From Methylobacterium bullatum (GTDB lineage: Bacteria > Pseudomonadota > Alphaproteobacteria > Rhizobiales > Beijerinckiaceae), in NCBI GenBank assembly GCA_902712845.1, contig LR743504.1, positions 1,586,001 through 1,650,000 of the forward strand: a DNA stretch of 64,000 bases. The letters are read 5' to 3'. The translations under genes and the position numbers were made by a program. Shown here one piece after another: positions 57,601-64,000 of the stretch; position 1 is the stretch's first letter, and every line of letters begins with the position of its first letter. The notes below the pieces were generated by a model that was not told the DNA's origin, did not search any database, and was given only the letters and a program-made list of their open reading frames with translations.

Positions 57601-57759
57601 GGTGCCGTGGTGGATGCGAGCGACCGCATTCTCTACGACCACAAGACCGGCGCGCTCTCCTACGACGCCGATGGCAACGGCACGGCCAGCACCGCCGTCC
57701 AGTTTGCCGTCATCGGCACGAAGGAAACGCTGACCTACCTCGACTTCCTGGTGGCGTAA
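48622..57759 (+). CDS. Giant RTX exoprotein with delta-60 propellers and cadherin-like repeats
   Basis: 3045 residues, no N-terminal signal. Layout: cadherin-like domain (about 8-103); seven delta-60 repeats (about 114-535; 'VTVQADGKIVVAG...DFAVVRYNADGSLDT.FG'); a 'LGGTVAFTENGSFVRL' domain with one cadherin-like repeat; seven delta-60 repeats (about 803-1223); the same domain with three cadherin-like repeats; seven delta-60 repeats (about 1683-2113); the domain with two; a VCBS-like domain; five 86-residue RTX units ('GNDGDNVLNGGEGADQLYG') and a serralysin-like C-terminus (VIYGRDGSDTFVF... ending TYLDFLVA). The end fits type I secretion. Probably a calcium-dependent adhesin or matrix protein. 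No secretion genes are in the window. Confidence 0.95.
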   Translation: MALGNQMLQPVLSGTQSALAVGTEDEVYTITKAQLLENWSDPDGEDLSVTGLTASRGTVAANPDGSYTISQIADANGLITLNYSVSDGTTAPVPAIRTFTLAAVNDAPSFNGVGTGLVLTPVGTGTSNDFARSVTVQADGKIIVAGQGSGSGGNDFAVVRYNPDGSLDATFGTGGKVLTPVSTGTSNDFGQSVTVQADGKILVSGRGESSTGGYDFAVVRYNADGSLDTGFGTGGTGKVLTPIGAGTSTDVGYSVTVQADGKIVVAGQGAGSTTDVDFAVVRYNADGSLDTGFGSGGTGKVLTPIGAGTSTDVGYSVTVQADGKIVVAGYGGGGGSDFAVVRYNADGSLDTGFGTDGTGKILTPVSAGTSNDFGQSVTVQADGKIVVAGYGSGSGGIDFAVVRYNADGTLDTGFGPDGTGKILTPISAGTSTDYGYSVTVQADGKIVVAGQGSGSGGNDFAVVRYNADGSLDTGFGPDGTGKILTPISTGTSTDVGQSVTVQADGKIVVAGFGQGSGSGYDFAVVRYNADGSLDTTFNLQSSLGGTVAFTENGSFVRLDTDVTLSDPDLDALHGGLGDYAGATLTLARQGGADASDAFGFDAQVFTVSGNDLRDTNGAVFATFTDTAGTLTVTFTGTEVATSALADAVARAVTYANTSDTPPSAVTLAWTFSDGNVGAQGPDGAATTTGTTTVTITPVNDAPLLTGSPATLVAGTEDTAFTVTEAQLLQGFADPEGTALVLSGLSVDHGTIVSDGAGGYTVTPAADYNGPIVISYSVGDGSASIPATLSTVIAPVNEAPSFNGVGTGKVLTPVGTGTSNDMARSVVVQADGKIVVAGIGQGSDGPPDFALVRYNTDGSLDTSFGPNGTGKILTPVGNTSNDQGYSVTLQADGKIVVAGQGTSSGTSDDFAVVRYNADGSLDTSFGTAGTGKILTPVGTGTSNDTGTSVTVQADGKVLVAGYGNGSGGTDFAVVRYNTDGTLDTGFGTAGKVLTPVSTGTTSDFAYSVTVQANGKILLTGYGMGSGTSNDIALVRYNTDGSLDTGFGTGGKILTPVGTGTSNDVGQSVTVQADGRILVAGYGQGSGTSFDVALVRYNVDGSLDTSFGTGGKILTPVGTGTSLDAGTSVTVQADGKIVVAGYGTGTGGQDFAMVRYNTDGSLDTNFGPDGTGKITTPVSTGTAGDAGQSVTVQADGKIVVVGYGAGNGTSNDFAVVRYNADGSLDTTFNAPSTLGGTVAFTENGSFVRLDTDVTLSDPDLDALHGGLGDYAGATLTLARQGGADASDAFGFDAQGFTVSGNDLRDTNGAVFATFTDTAGTLTVTFTGTEVATSDLADAVARAVTYANTSDTPPSAVTLAWTFSDGNVGAQGPDGAATATGTTTVTITPVNDAPLLTGSPATLLAGTEDTAFTVTEAQLLQGFADPEGTALVLSGLSVDHGTIVSDGAGGYTVTPAADYNGPIVISYSVGDGSASIPATLSTTLEAANDAPRLTGTQATLLAGTEDTAFTVTEAQLLQGFADPEGTALVLSGLSVDHGTIVSDGAGGYTVTPAADYNGPIVISYSVEDGSASIPATLSTTLEAANDAPRLTGTQATLLAGTEDTAFTVTAAELLQGFVDPEGTALVLSGLSVDHGTIVSDGTGGYTVTPDANYSGQITISYSVGDGTTSIPATLSTTLATVNDAPSFFGAGTGKVLIPVGADGSTDLGRSVTVQADGKIVVAGYGSGSGGIDFAVVRYNADGSLDTGFGPDGTGKILTPVSAGTSTDQGYSVTVQADGKIVVAGYGFGSGTGQDFALVRYNADGSLDTGFGPDGTGKILTPVGTGTSSDIAYSVTVQADGKIVVAGYGVGSGTGQDFAVVRYTVDGSLDTSFGPDGTGKILTPVGTGTSGDLAYSVTVQSDGKIVVMGYGDGSETALDFAVARYNANGTLDTSFGSGGKILTPVGADGSLDRALSGRVQSDGKIIVVGYGEGGGTGYDFAVVRYNADGSLDTSFGSGGKILTPISTGSSTDIANSVTVQADGKIVVAGQGQGSGGNDFAVVRYNANGSLDTTFGPDGTGKIVTPVAAGMGADVAYSVTIQADGKIVVAGTSQGTDTGSDFAVVRYNADGSLDTTFNLQSSLGGTVAFTENGSFVRLDSDVTLSDAELYALHGGLGDYAGATLTLARQGGAEASDTFGFDAQGFTVSGNSLLDTNGAAFATFTDTAGTLTVTFTGTEVATSALADAVARAVTYANTSDTPASSVTLAWTLSDGNAGAQGPDGAATTTGTTTVTITPVNDAPLLTGTQATLVAGREDAAYTGRLSDLLKGFTDTDSATLAVTNLRADHGTVTITGGTFTLTPDADYHGPVTLSYDVGDGTDVTAATRALTLASVNDAPAVTDDTIEVVQRSSVVSGVLGNDIDTDGGTLTITAIRAVTAGTARTDVDGATVIAGRYGTLTLQGNGSYTYEANAEGRVAVGASVVDDFLYTLSDGQGAAGSAHLRVTVTGSNQGDPGNNIFLLTGPGTRASGYDGDDTYIVDDAGDRVVEATGGGIDTVKTSVSYTLAAGQEIETLRTTSEAGTTAINLTGNAFDNKLVGNDGDNVLNGGEGADQLYGSAGDDTYIVDYAGDRVVEAADGGTDTVKTSVTYTLAAGQEIETLRTTNAAGTVAIKLTGNAFDNKLVGNDGDNVLNGGEGADQLYGGAGNDTYIVDEAGDRVFEAADGGTDTVRTSVTYTLAAGQEIETLRTTSDAGTVAIKLTGNAFDNKLVGNDGDNVLNGGGGADQLYGSAGDDTYIIDEAGDRAFEATGGGADSVKTSVTYRLAAGQEIETLRTTSDASTVAINLTGNEFDNKLVGNDGDNVLNGGEGADQLYGSAGDDTYIVDYAGDRVVEAADGGTDTVKTSVSYTLLAGQEVETLRTTSGVGMASIDLTGNALANKLVGNDGDNVLNGGAGADVIYGRDGSDTFVFSSNLDSANVDRLVDFSVPEDTIQLARAVFGALATGQLAEAAFKDLGNAGAVVDASDRILYDHKTGALSYDADGNGTASTAVQFAVIGTKETLTYLDFLVA
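50226..55450 (+). repeat. Long near-identical internal repeats of the exoprotein gene
   Basis: The 'TENGSFVRL' plus cadherin module occurs at about 50226-50990, 52300-53057 and 54957-55450 with very high DNA identity, with extra cadherin copies at about 53070-53370 and 53370-53650. These are prime substrates for recombination and for assembly collapse. Confidence 0.85.
56149..57438 (+). repeat. Five RTX units with exact 258-bp period
   Basis: The sequence 'gacgacacctacatc' or its near variants begins at 56149, 56407, 56665, 56923 and 57181, each exactly 258 bp (86 codons) apart, with high identity between units. Confidence 0.9.
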
Positions 57760-57772
57760 GCGTCGCGACACC

Positions 57773-57805
57773 CCCTGGCCGATACATTCTGTTCGGCCAG
57801 GGCTT
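57773..57805 (+). terminator. Hairpin terminator of the exoprotein gene
   Basis: Stem CCCTGGCCGA/TCGGCCAGGG with a loop of about 9-10 bases, followed by CTTTG, 14 bases after the stop codon. The T-tract is short. Confidence 0.65.
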
Positions 57806-57872
57806 TGTGGGCTGTCTGAGCCTTCGTCTCCATGCGAGGCATAACGGCCCGGCAGGCATCTTGAGGCCGTTA

Positions 57873-58611
<739 letters not shown>

Positions 58612-58696
58612 TAGAGGTGGCTCGGCAAATCTGCACAGCGGGCTGAGTGGATTGTCTGCCTGAAGGCGGCCAGGATGGCTGCGATCAGGAGAGACG

Positions 58697-59011
58697 ATGA
58701 CGAAGAGACCCAGGCGGAACCACAGCCCTGCCTTCAAGGCGAAGGTGGCGTTGGCAGCAGTGCGCGGCGAGAAGACGCTGGCCGAGTTGGCGCAGCAGTT
58801 TGATGTGCATCCCAATCAGATCACGCAGTGGCGTTCCCAACTTCTGGAAGGGGCCGCCGGCGTCTTCGGATCTGAGGCCACCGTGATTGCCGCCACGCCA
58901 GTGATCGACGTGAAGACGCTGCATGCCAAGATCGGAGAGCTCACGCTGGCCAACGATTTTTTGGAAGGCGCGCTCGACAAGGCCGGACTGTTGCCGAGCG
59001 CAAGACGATGA
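58697..59011 (+). CDS. IS3-family transposase OrfA
   Basis: 104 residues with the OrfA helix-turn-helix 'AFKAKVALAAVRGEKTLAELAQQFDVHPNQITQWRSQLL' and a leucine-zipper-like helix 'DVKTLHAKIGELTLANDFLEGAL'. The stop overlaps the orfB start (ATGA at 59008); the fused transposase could arise by frameshifting upstream of this point. Confidence 0.92.
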   Translation: MTKRPRRNHSPAFKAKVALAAVRGEKTLAELAQQFDVHPNQITQWRSQLLEGAAGVFGSEATVIAATPVIDVKTLHAKIGELTLANDFLEGALDKAGLLPSARR

Positions 59012-59832
59012 TCGACCGCTCCCATGCTCTGCCGGTTGCCGGGCAGGCACGCGAACTCGGGATCAGCCGGGGAAGCGTCTACTACCTGCCGCGCCCTGTC
59101 TCGGCCGCCGATCTCGCACTCATGCGACGGATCGACGAACTGCATCTGGAATATCCCTTCGCCGGCAGCCGTATGCTGCGCGACCTACTGGCCGGGGAAG
59201 GCATCAGCGTTGGCCGCCTGCACGTCGCGACGCTGATGAAGCGCATGGCGATCGAGGCACTCTACCGCAGGCCGAACACGTCGAAGCCGGCGCCGGGCCA
59301 CAAGATCTACCCCTACCTGCTCCGCAAGCTGCCGGTGACGCACCCCAATCAGGTCTGGGCCATGGACATTACCTACATTCCCATGGCCCGGGGCTTCGTC
59401 TATCTCGCTGCCGTCGTCGACTGGTTCAGCCGGCGGGTGCTGAGCTGGCGGCTGTCCATCACGATGCAGGCGGACTTCTGCATCGAGGCCGTCGAAGAGG
59501 CCTTGGCTCGCTTCGGGCAACCCGAAATCTTCAATACCGATCAGGGTTCGCAGTTCACCAGCAACGACTTCACGAAGGTCATGCTGGCCAAGGAGATCAA
59601 GATCAGCATGGACGGCAAGGGCGCGTGGCGTGACAACGTCTTCGTCGAACGGCTCTGGAAATCGTTGAAATACGAGGAGGTCTATCTCCGGGCTTATGAG
59701 ACCGTCAGCCATGCCCGGGCATCAATCGGCCGATACCTCGACTTCTACAACGGACGACGCCTGCATTCGAGCCTGGGGCGCAAAACCCCAGACCACGCCT
59801 ACTTCAACAAGCCGCTTCTCGAAGCGGCATAA
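59008..59832 (+). CDS. IS3-family transposase OrfB
   Basis: 274 residues with an intact DDE core: 'QVWAMDITYIPM' (D), 'IFNTDQGSQFTS' (D), 'NVFVERLWKSLKYEEVYL' (E), and the terminal 'YLDFYNGRRLHSSLGRKTPDHAYF'. The element looks capable of transposition. Confidence 0.95.
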   Translation: MIDRSHALPVAGQARELGISRGSVYYLPRPVSAADLALMRRIDELHLEYPFAGSRMLRDLLAGEGISVGRLHVATLMKRMAIEALYRRPNTSKPAPGHKIYPYLLRKLPVTHPNQVWAMDITYIPMARGFVYLAAVVDWFSRRVLSWRLSITMQADFCIEAVEEALARFGQPEIFNTDQGSQFTSNDFTKVMLAKEIKISMDGKGAWRDNVFVERLWKSLKYEEVYLRAYETVSHARASIGRYLDFYNGRRLHSSLGRKTPDHAYFNKPLLEAA

Positions 59833-59893
59833 ACCCGGCAGGCAATCCACTTAGCAGGTCGCCGAGCCTGTTCAGACAAACCGAGCCACCTCT

Positions 59894-60296
59894 GGCAAAG
59901 CGTTGCGACACGCCATGCTCAGCAACGACGTAGTCGACACAAGCCCGGCGGCGAGCCGGGCTCAGAAGTTTCCCGATGCGGCCTCCTTGAGGATGAGCTT
60001 CTCCAAGGTCAGGTCGGAGATCGCCCGACGAAGCCGTTGGTTCTCCGTCTCCAGGGACTTCAGCCGTTTGACCTGGCCACCCTTCAAGCCGCCGTACTCA
60101 GAGCGCCAACGGTAATACGTGACCTCGGTTACCTCAATGGACCGGATTGCTTCGGCAACCTTGCGACCCTGCGAGACCAGAACATCCACTTGGCGCAGCT
60201 TGGCAACAATCTCTTCAGCCGTATGCTTCTTCCGTCCCATGATGACATCCTCCACATGGCTCAAAGCCATACCTCAGGGAGGACCACTTTTCAGGG
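59894..60296 (-). mobile_element. Left part of an IS407-type IS3 element
   Basis: Contains intact orfA and only the beginning of orfB ('LLSPARRRACVDYVVAEHGVSQRFA') before the junction with the neighbouring IS at 59893. The outer end is near 60296 (CCCTGAAAAGTGGTCCTCCC on the minus strand). Confidence 0.75.
59962..60240 (-). CDS. IS407-type transposase OrfA
   Basis: Start MGRKKHTAEEIVAKLRQVDV (60240), 92 residues, with 'EVTYYRWRSEYGGLKGGQVKRLKSLETENQRLRRAISDL' (helix-turn-helix and zipper). Complete, but its OrfB partner is truncated, so it is non-functional on its own. Confidence 0.88.
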   Translation of the reverse strand: MGRKKHTAEEIVAKLRQVDVLVSQGRKVAEAIRSIEVTEVTYYRWRSEYGGLKGGQVKRLKSLETENQRLRRAISDLTLEKLILKEAASGNF

Positions 60297-60640
60297 GGCA
60301 GGCCAGCTGCGGCCTTGGGGTCTTTCGTCTCGTTCAAAAGAAAGTCGCATGCCGCACCGGTCTTGGAAAGGTTCTGACTGATAAGCCCAGCGCGAGAATC
60401 CGCTTGAAGCTCATCGATCACGCTCAACAGAGTGGCCAGCGCGAGGCTGTCCCACTTTTCCGGCCTCCCGGCTCTCTTTCTCACGGGTGGTGGCGAGCCG
60501 GACATCGTCTCCGGTGCATACCTCTCGGCGAGACGAAGAGCGACCGTCCGCCAGTCCCTTGGATCAGTGACGCCGACATGTGCGAAGAGGGCCGGGTGAG
60601 AGAAGCCTACCTCGTCGCCGTAGTCCTCGGGTCGAAACTC
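60297..60640 (-). pseudogene. Broken gene downstream of the second integrase
   Basis: Frame on the minus strand: 'FRPEDYGDEVGFSHPALFAHVGVTDPRDWRTVALRLAERYAPETMSGSPPPVRKRAGRPEKW', then 'LALATLLSVIDELQADSRAGL' and 'DPKAAAGL', then cut by the IS. It is protein-like well upstream of its first ATG (60505), and no ATG, GTG or TTG is seen in the part that overlaps the integrase end. 3'-truncated, family unknown. Confidence 0.55.
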
Positions 60641-60648
60641 GTCCGCGA

Positions 60649-61830
60649 TTATGGGGGTGACTCCGACGACACGTAGGCGTCCCAGGCATTCATAAGTTCA
60701 CGCCGCTTATCGAGGGCGTCGCTCCGGCGATAAGCCGCCTCCGTTGCGTCGCCAACGGCATGCGCCAGAGCGGCCTCAGCGACTTCGCGGGGGAAGGTCG
60801 TCGCATCGCAAGCCCAATCCCTGAATGAGGACCGGAAGCCGTGCGTCGTCGCCTTGACGCCCATACGCTTCAACAGGGCGCTCAACGCCATGTCGCTCAT
60901 GGCCTTGTCGGCGCGGAAGGTCGGAAACACGTAGTCGCCACGCCGAAGCAGCGCCATCCTATCGATGATTTCCAGAGCGCGCTTGCCGAGCGGGACACGG
61001 TGAACAATTCCGGCCTTCATCCTTGAGGCGGGAACCGTCCATACCTTCGTCGTCCGGTCGATTTCAGACCATTGGCAACCCAAGGTCTCTCCCACGCGGG
61101 CGGCTGTTAGGATCGTAAATTCCAGCGCCGACGCCGCGACTGCCGTTCGCTCCCGAAGGCTGGCGACGAAGGCCGGAACGTCTTCAAAGGGCAGAGCCGC
61201 ATGGTGTCCGCGTGTCAGACGGCGACGCTTTGAGAGCAGGTGGTCGAGGTGCCCGCGCCAACGGGCCGGGTTCTCGCCCGTCCGCAAGCCCTTCGCTTTG
61301 GCGGCGTCGAGGATGCGTTCGATACGCCCTCTGACGCGAGAAGCAGTCTCGCTCTTATCGTCCCAGATGGGGCGTAGGACACCGAGGACGTCGTCGGTCG
61401 TGATGTCGGCGACGGGCTTAGCTCTGAGCGACGCAGCGTAGGTGTTGATCGTGCTCGTCCATTGCGCCTTGTGCTTCTCGTTGCGGAAGCCCTTGGCAAT
61501 CTCTGGAAGAAGCTCGTCCGCGAAGCCACCGAACGTCACGGCTTTGGCCGTAGCCGGATCGGGTTTTCGCTTCTCGGCGATGGGATCGCGGCCTTCCGCG
61601 ATCAAGCGTCGGATGTCGTCTCGCTTGCGGCGTGCCTCGACAAGAGAGGCGACCTTCACGCTGCCGAGACCCATCTCGCGCTGCTTGCTGTTCTGACGGA
61701 ACTTCATCTCCCAGCGACGCGCGCCGCCGGGATCGACGACGAGGTAGAGACCATCCCCGTCGCTGTACGTCCCCGGCGTGGTCATGCGACCGACTGTGAG
61801 CGCGTTGAGCTTGTTGACCAACCGAGCCAT
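60649..61830 (-). CDS. P4-type tyrosine integrase of a second integrative element
   Basis: Start MARLVNKLNALTVGRMTTPG (61830; 61842 is also open), 393 residues. N-terminal DUF4102 domain ('YSDGDGLYLVVDPGGARRWEMKFRQ'), core-binding domain, catalytic Arg in LTAARVGETLG (about 243), 'THGFRSSFRDWA' (about 327-338), 'LAHAVGDATEAAYRRSD' with Tyr about 364. Intact. It sits 146 bases from the 3' end of tRNA-Ser(CGA), its probable target. Confidence 0.93.
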   Translation of the reverse strand: MARLVNKLNALTVGRMTTPGTYSDGDGLYLVVDPGGARRWEMKFRQNSKQREMGLGSVKVASLVEARRKRDDIRRLIAEGRDPIAEKRKPDPATAKAVTFGGFADELLPEIAKGFRNEKHKAQWTSTINTYAASLRAKPVADITTDDVLGVLRPIWDDKSETASRVRGRIERILDAAKAKGLRTGENPARWRGHLDHLLSKRRRLTRGHHAALPFEDVPAFVASLRERTAVAASALEFTILTAARVGETLGCQWSEIDRTTKVWTVPASRMKAGIVHRVPLGKRALEIIDRMALLRRGDYVFPTFRADKAMSDMALSALLKRMGVKATTHGFRSSFRDWACDATTFPREVAEAALAHAVGDATEAAYRRSDALDKRRELMNAWDAYVSSESPP

Positions 61831-61975
61831 GTGTCCGCCCAACCCCCAGCATTCACCCCAGCAGGTGCGGGGGTATCAGGTGGGATTAAGCGAAACCGTG
61901 TCAATCACCTCAGCCGGAAAAGCTGAACGATCACAAGGGCTAAAAGTCTGGGGGAAACCGCCTCAAACAGGCAAG

Positions 61976-62065
61976 TGGCGGAGAGGGGGGGATTCGAACC
62001 CCCGATGGGCTTGCACCCATGCCGCATTTCGAGTGCGGTACAATCAACCGCTCTGCCACCTCTCC
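61976..62065 (-). tRNA. tRNA-Ser(CGA)
   Basis: 90 nt on the minus strand with CCA encoded. Acceptor GGAGAGG/CCTCTCC, anticodon stem CCGCA/TGCGG around CTCGAAA (anticodon CGA), a long variable arm (TGGGTGC...GCCCA) as in class II tRNAs, T-arm GGGGG-TTCGAAT-CCCCC. Confidence 0.97.
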
Positions 62066-62165
62066 GCGGGGCGCCTCAATGAGACGGAGGCTCGTTAACA
62101 CGAGTTCGGTCGAAATCACAAGTCGGGAGCGCACAAAGAATGCGCTCCCGTCGAACGCCGCGGGT

Positions 62166-63998
62166 TCAGGCGCCGGAGGCCAGGGCGGCAGCGACCTTGC
62201 GGGCGAAGGCGACGGGGTCGCGTGGGGTGTCGCCGTCCTGAATGCGGGCAAGGTCGACGAGGGTGCCGGCGGCCTCCGTCACGTCCTCCCCGGCCTCGGC
62301 CTTCGCTCCGAGGGAGGTGATCAGCGGGTGGCGCGGATTGATCTCGAGGATCGGCAATCCGCCGGCTCCGCGCCCGGCCCGGCGCAACAGGCGCTGCATC
62401 TGCAGGTCGGGCCCGCTGCCCGAGGCCGAGAGCACCACGGCACTCTCCACCAGCCGGTCCGTCGCGCGGACATCGGCCACATCCTTGGCCAGTGCCGTCT
62501 TGAGGGCGGCGACGAGGGCATCGACGGAGGCGGGCGCCTCGCCGGTTTCCTCGGTGGCGGCGATCTTCGAGAGGTCGAGGCCGCCCTGGGTCACCGAACG
62601 CAGGGGCTTCTCCTCGAAGCGGCCGAGCTGTTCCGGCCAGAACGCGTCGACATGGTCGGAGAGCAGCAGAACCTCGACACCGCGGGCGCGGAACCCCTCG
62701 AGCTGCGGCGAGGCGGCCAGGGCGTCGGCATCGTCGGCCACGAGGTAATAGATCGCCTCCTGACCGTCCTTCATGCGCGAGACGTAATCGGGCAGGGAGG
62801 TCCAGCCTTCCACCGCCGAGGAGCGGAAGCGCAGGAGCGGAGCGATCTCGCCCCGGCGCTCGTAATCCTCGTAAATACCCTCCTTCAGGACGGGGCCGAA
62901 ATTCTCCCAGAAGGACTGGTAGCCCTCCGCATCCTTGGCGCGGTTGCCGAGTTCGGAGAGGACGCGACCGGTGACCGCGCGGCGGATCTTGGTGAGGACG
63001 GGCGTCGCCTGCAGCATCTCGCGCGAGACGTTGAGGGGCAGGTCCTCGGTGTCGACGACGCCTTGGACGAAGCGCAGCCAGGTCGGCAGCAGCTCCGCCT
63101 CGTCGGTGATGAACATGCGCCGGACGTGGAGCCGAACCTTGCTCGCGCGTTCGCCCTCCACCGCCTGGAACGGCTTCATGCCGGGAATGAACAGCAGGGC
63201 CGAGAATTCGAGTGCGCCCTCCGCGCGCCAATGCAGGGTCGCCCAGGGCTCGTCGAAGTTCATGCCGACATGGCGGTAGAACTCGGTGTACTGCTCCGGG
63301 GTGACCTCGGATTTCGACTTGCGCCACAGGGCCGTGCCCTGGTTCGCGGTCTCGGTCTTGCCCTCGGAGACGATGGCCACCGGCACGGTGATGTGGTCGG
63401 CCCATTTGCGCACGACGTGATCGAGGCGGTAGCTCTCCAGATACTCGTCGGCATCCTCCTTGAGATGGAGGACGATGTCGGTGCCCGGCTCGTCGCGCGT
63501 TGCCTGTTCCAGGGTGTAGCTGCCCTGGCCGTCCGAGGCCCAGGTCCAGGATTCGTCGGAGCCGGCGCGGCGCGAGGTGACGGTGACGCGGTCGGCCACC
63601 ATGAAGGCGGAGTAGAAGCCGACGCCGAACTGGCCGATCAAGCTGGGTTTGTCTTCGGCTTTCGCGTCTCCGAGCGACTGGCTGAAGGCGCGGGTGCCGG
63701 AGCGGGCGATGGTGCCGAGATTCTGCGCCAGTTCGGCCTTGGTCATGCCGATGCCGGGATCGGAGATCGTCAGCGTGCGTGTGGTCTTCTCCGGCGTGAT
63801 CGTGACCTTCGCGTCGGCCGGCGGAGCCGAGACCGATTGCGTCAGCGCCTCGAAGCGGCGCCGGTCCAGGGCATCGGCGGCGTTGGCCACCAATTCGCGC
63901 AGGAAGATTTCACGGTCGGAGTAAAGGGCGTGGACCACGAGGTCCAACAGCCGGCCGACCTCGGCACCGAATTCGTGCCGTTCCAGGGTATCGCTCAA
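62166..63998 (-). CDS. htpG: Molecular chaperone HtpG (Hsp90)
   Basis: 610 residues, complete just inside the window edge ([44 protein letters not shown]). N-terminal GHKL ATPase motifs '[10 protein letters not shown]', '[11 protein letters not shown]', '[15 protein letters not shown]'; middle domain with '[12 protein letters not shown]' (catalytic Arg) and '[17 protein letters not shown]'; C-terminal dimer domain. A cytosolic ATP-dependent chaperone. Confidence 0.97.
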   Translation of the reverse strand: MSDTLERHEFGAEVGRLLDLVVHALYSDREIFLRELVANAADALDRRRFEALTQSVSAPPADAKVTITPEKTTRTLTISDPGIGMTKAELAQNLGTIARSGTRAFSQSLGDAKAEDKPSLIGQFGVGFYSAFMVADRVTVTSRRAGSDESWTWASDGQGSYTLEQATRDEPGTDIVLHLKEDADEYLESYRLDHVVRKWADHITVPVAIVSEGKTETANQGTALWRKSKSEVTPEQYTEFYRHVGMNFDEPWATLHWRAEGALEFSALLFIPGMKPFQAVEGERASKVRLHVRRMFITDEAELLPTWLRFVQGVVDTEDLPLNVSREMLQATPVLTKIRRAVTGRVLSELGNRAKDAEGYQSFWENFGPVLKEGIYEDYERRGEIAPLLRFRSSAVEGWTSLPDYVSRMKDGQEAIYYLVADDADALAASPQLEGFRARGVEVLLLSDHVDAFWPEQLGRFEEKPLRSVTQGGLDLSKIAATEETGEAPASVDALVAALKTALAKDVADVRATDRLVESAVVLSASGSGPDLQMQRLLRRAGRGAGGLPILEINPRHPLITSLGAKAEAGEDVTEAAGTLVDLARIQDGDTPRDPVAFARKVAAALASGA

Positions 63999-64000
63999 GG

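Larger units (their letters stand above)
58613..59893 (+). mobile_element. Complete IS3-family insertion sequence
   Basis: About 1281 bp. Terminal inverted repeats begin AGAGGTGGCTCGG on the left (58613) and end CCGAGCCACCTCT on the right (59893), with further homology (AGTGGATTG-CTGCC) inside each end. It contains orfA and orfB. Left flank is an IS3 OrfB, right flank is a different, IS407-type element, so no clean target duplication is seen: deletion or rearrangement followed insertion. Confidence 0.85.

Noticed and set aside
61976-62065. A second att copy for the P4-type integrase
   Set aside because: I looked for the tRNA-Ser 3' end (GATTCGAACCCCC) elsewhere in the window and did not see it, so the element's far end cannot be set.

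Overview
The window reads as GC-rich alphaproteobacterial chromosome, most likely Methylobacterium or a close relative. The grounds are base composition and codon use, two candidate EcfG-type (general stress sigma factor) promoter motifs, a PQQ-type sugar dehydrogenase, and dispersed palindromic intergenic repeats. The genus is an inference from protein style, not from a database match.

Left core (1-12.5 kb): a TetR-like regulator cut by the window edge, a DUF4142 protein, a GIY-YIG protein between three palindromic repeats, DNA polymerase I, a MntA/HepT-type nucleotidyltransferase/HEPN pair, a secreted sorbosone/glucose dehydrogenase-like protein, a BrkB/YihY membrane protein, a YbaL/KefB-like cation:proton antiporter, and a formamidase/acetamidase next to a decayed amide/urea ABC-transporter ATPase.

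Integrated element (12.59-30.61 kb): an element of about 18 kb sits in the 3' end of tRNA-Arg(CCG), bounded by a perfect 51-bp direct repeat. It has a tyrosine integrase, paired arm-type sites near both ends, a three-gene low-GC cargo operon, a ribbon-helix-helix regulator with a twin operator, an AlpA/excisionase-like protein, a PC4-like protein, a DnaB helicase, a DUF1376 replication protein and a full HK97-type head and packaging set (portal, protease, capsid, HNH, connector, TerS, TerL). It has no recognisable tail tube, tape measure, holin or lysin genes, only a tail-tip-associated protein and the N-terminal stub of a tail-tip protein joined to a second, diverged TerL 3' fragment. This is the layout expected of a capsid-forming phage satellite that borrows tails; a prophage that lost its tail genes is the main alternative.

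IS graveyard (30.7-31.7 kb): an internally deleted IS481-type transposase and an IS3-type remnant.

Sensory supercluster (32.1-47.8 kb): a soluble chemoreceptor with two signalling tips, a triple-CheW protein, CheB, a HEAT-repeat protein, CheR, a receiver protein, CheA, a small STAS-like protein, another receiver and a membrane receptor. A third receiver gene follows, flanked by inverted repeats, and then a stressosome-like set (RsbR, RsbS, RsbT, a second RsbT-like ATPase, an RsbX-like phosphatase) and a histidine kinase with a possible RsbU_N-like front end. Almost all neighbours overlap or abut, which suggests chemosensory and stressosome switching are wired together. One junction contains a 14-bp tandem repeat that forms a ladder of ATGA-coupled five-codon minicistrons.

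Giant exoprotein (48.6-57.8 kb): a 3045-residue protein with three blocks of exactly seven delta-60 repeats (each a possible seven-bladed propeller), cadherin-like repeats and a C-terminal RTX array, probably exported by type I secretion.

Right end (57.8-64 kb): nested IS3-family elements (one intact), the remnant of a second integrative element with a P4-type integrase at tRNA-Ser(CGA), then core htpG. The stretch between the two tRNA genes is best seen as an accessory region built from successive insertions.
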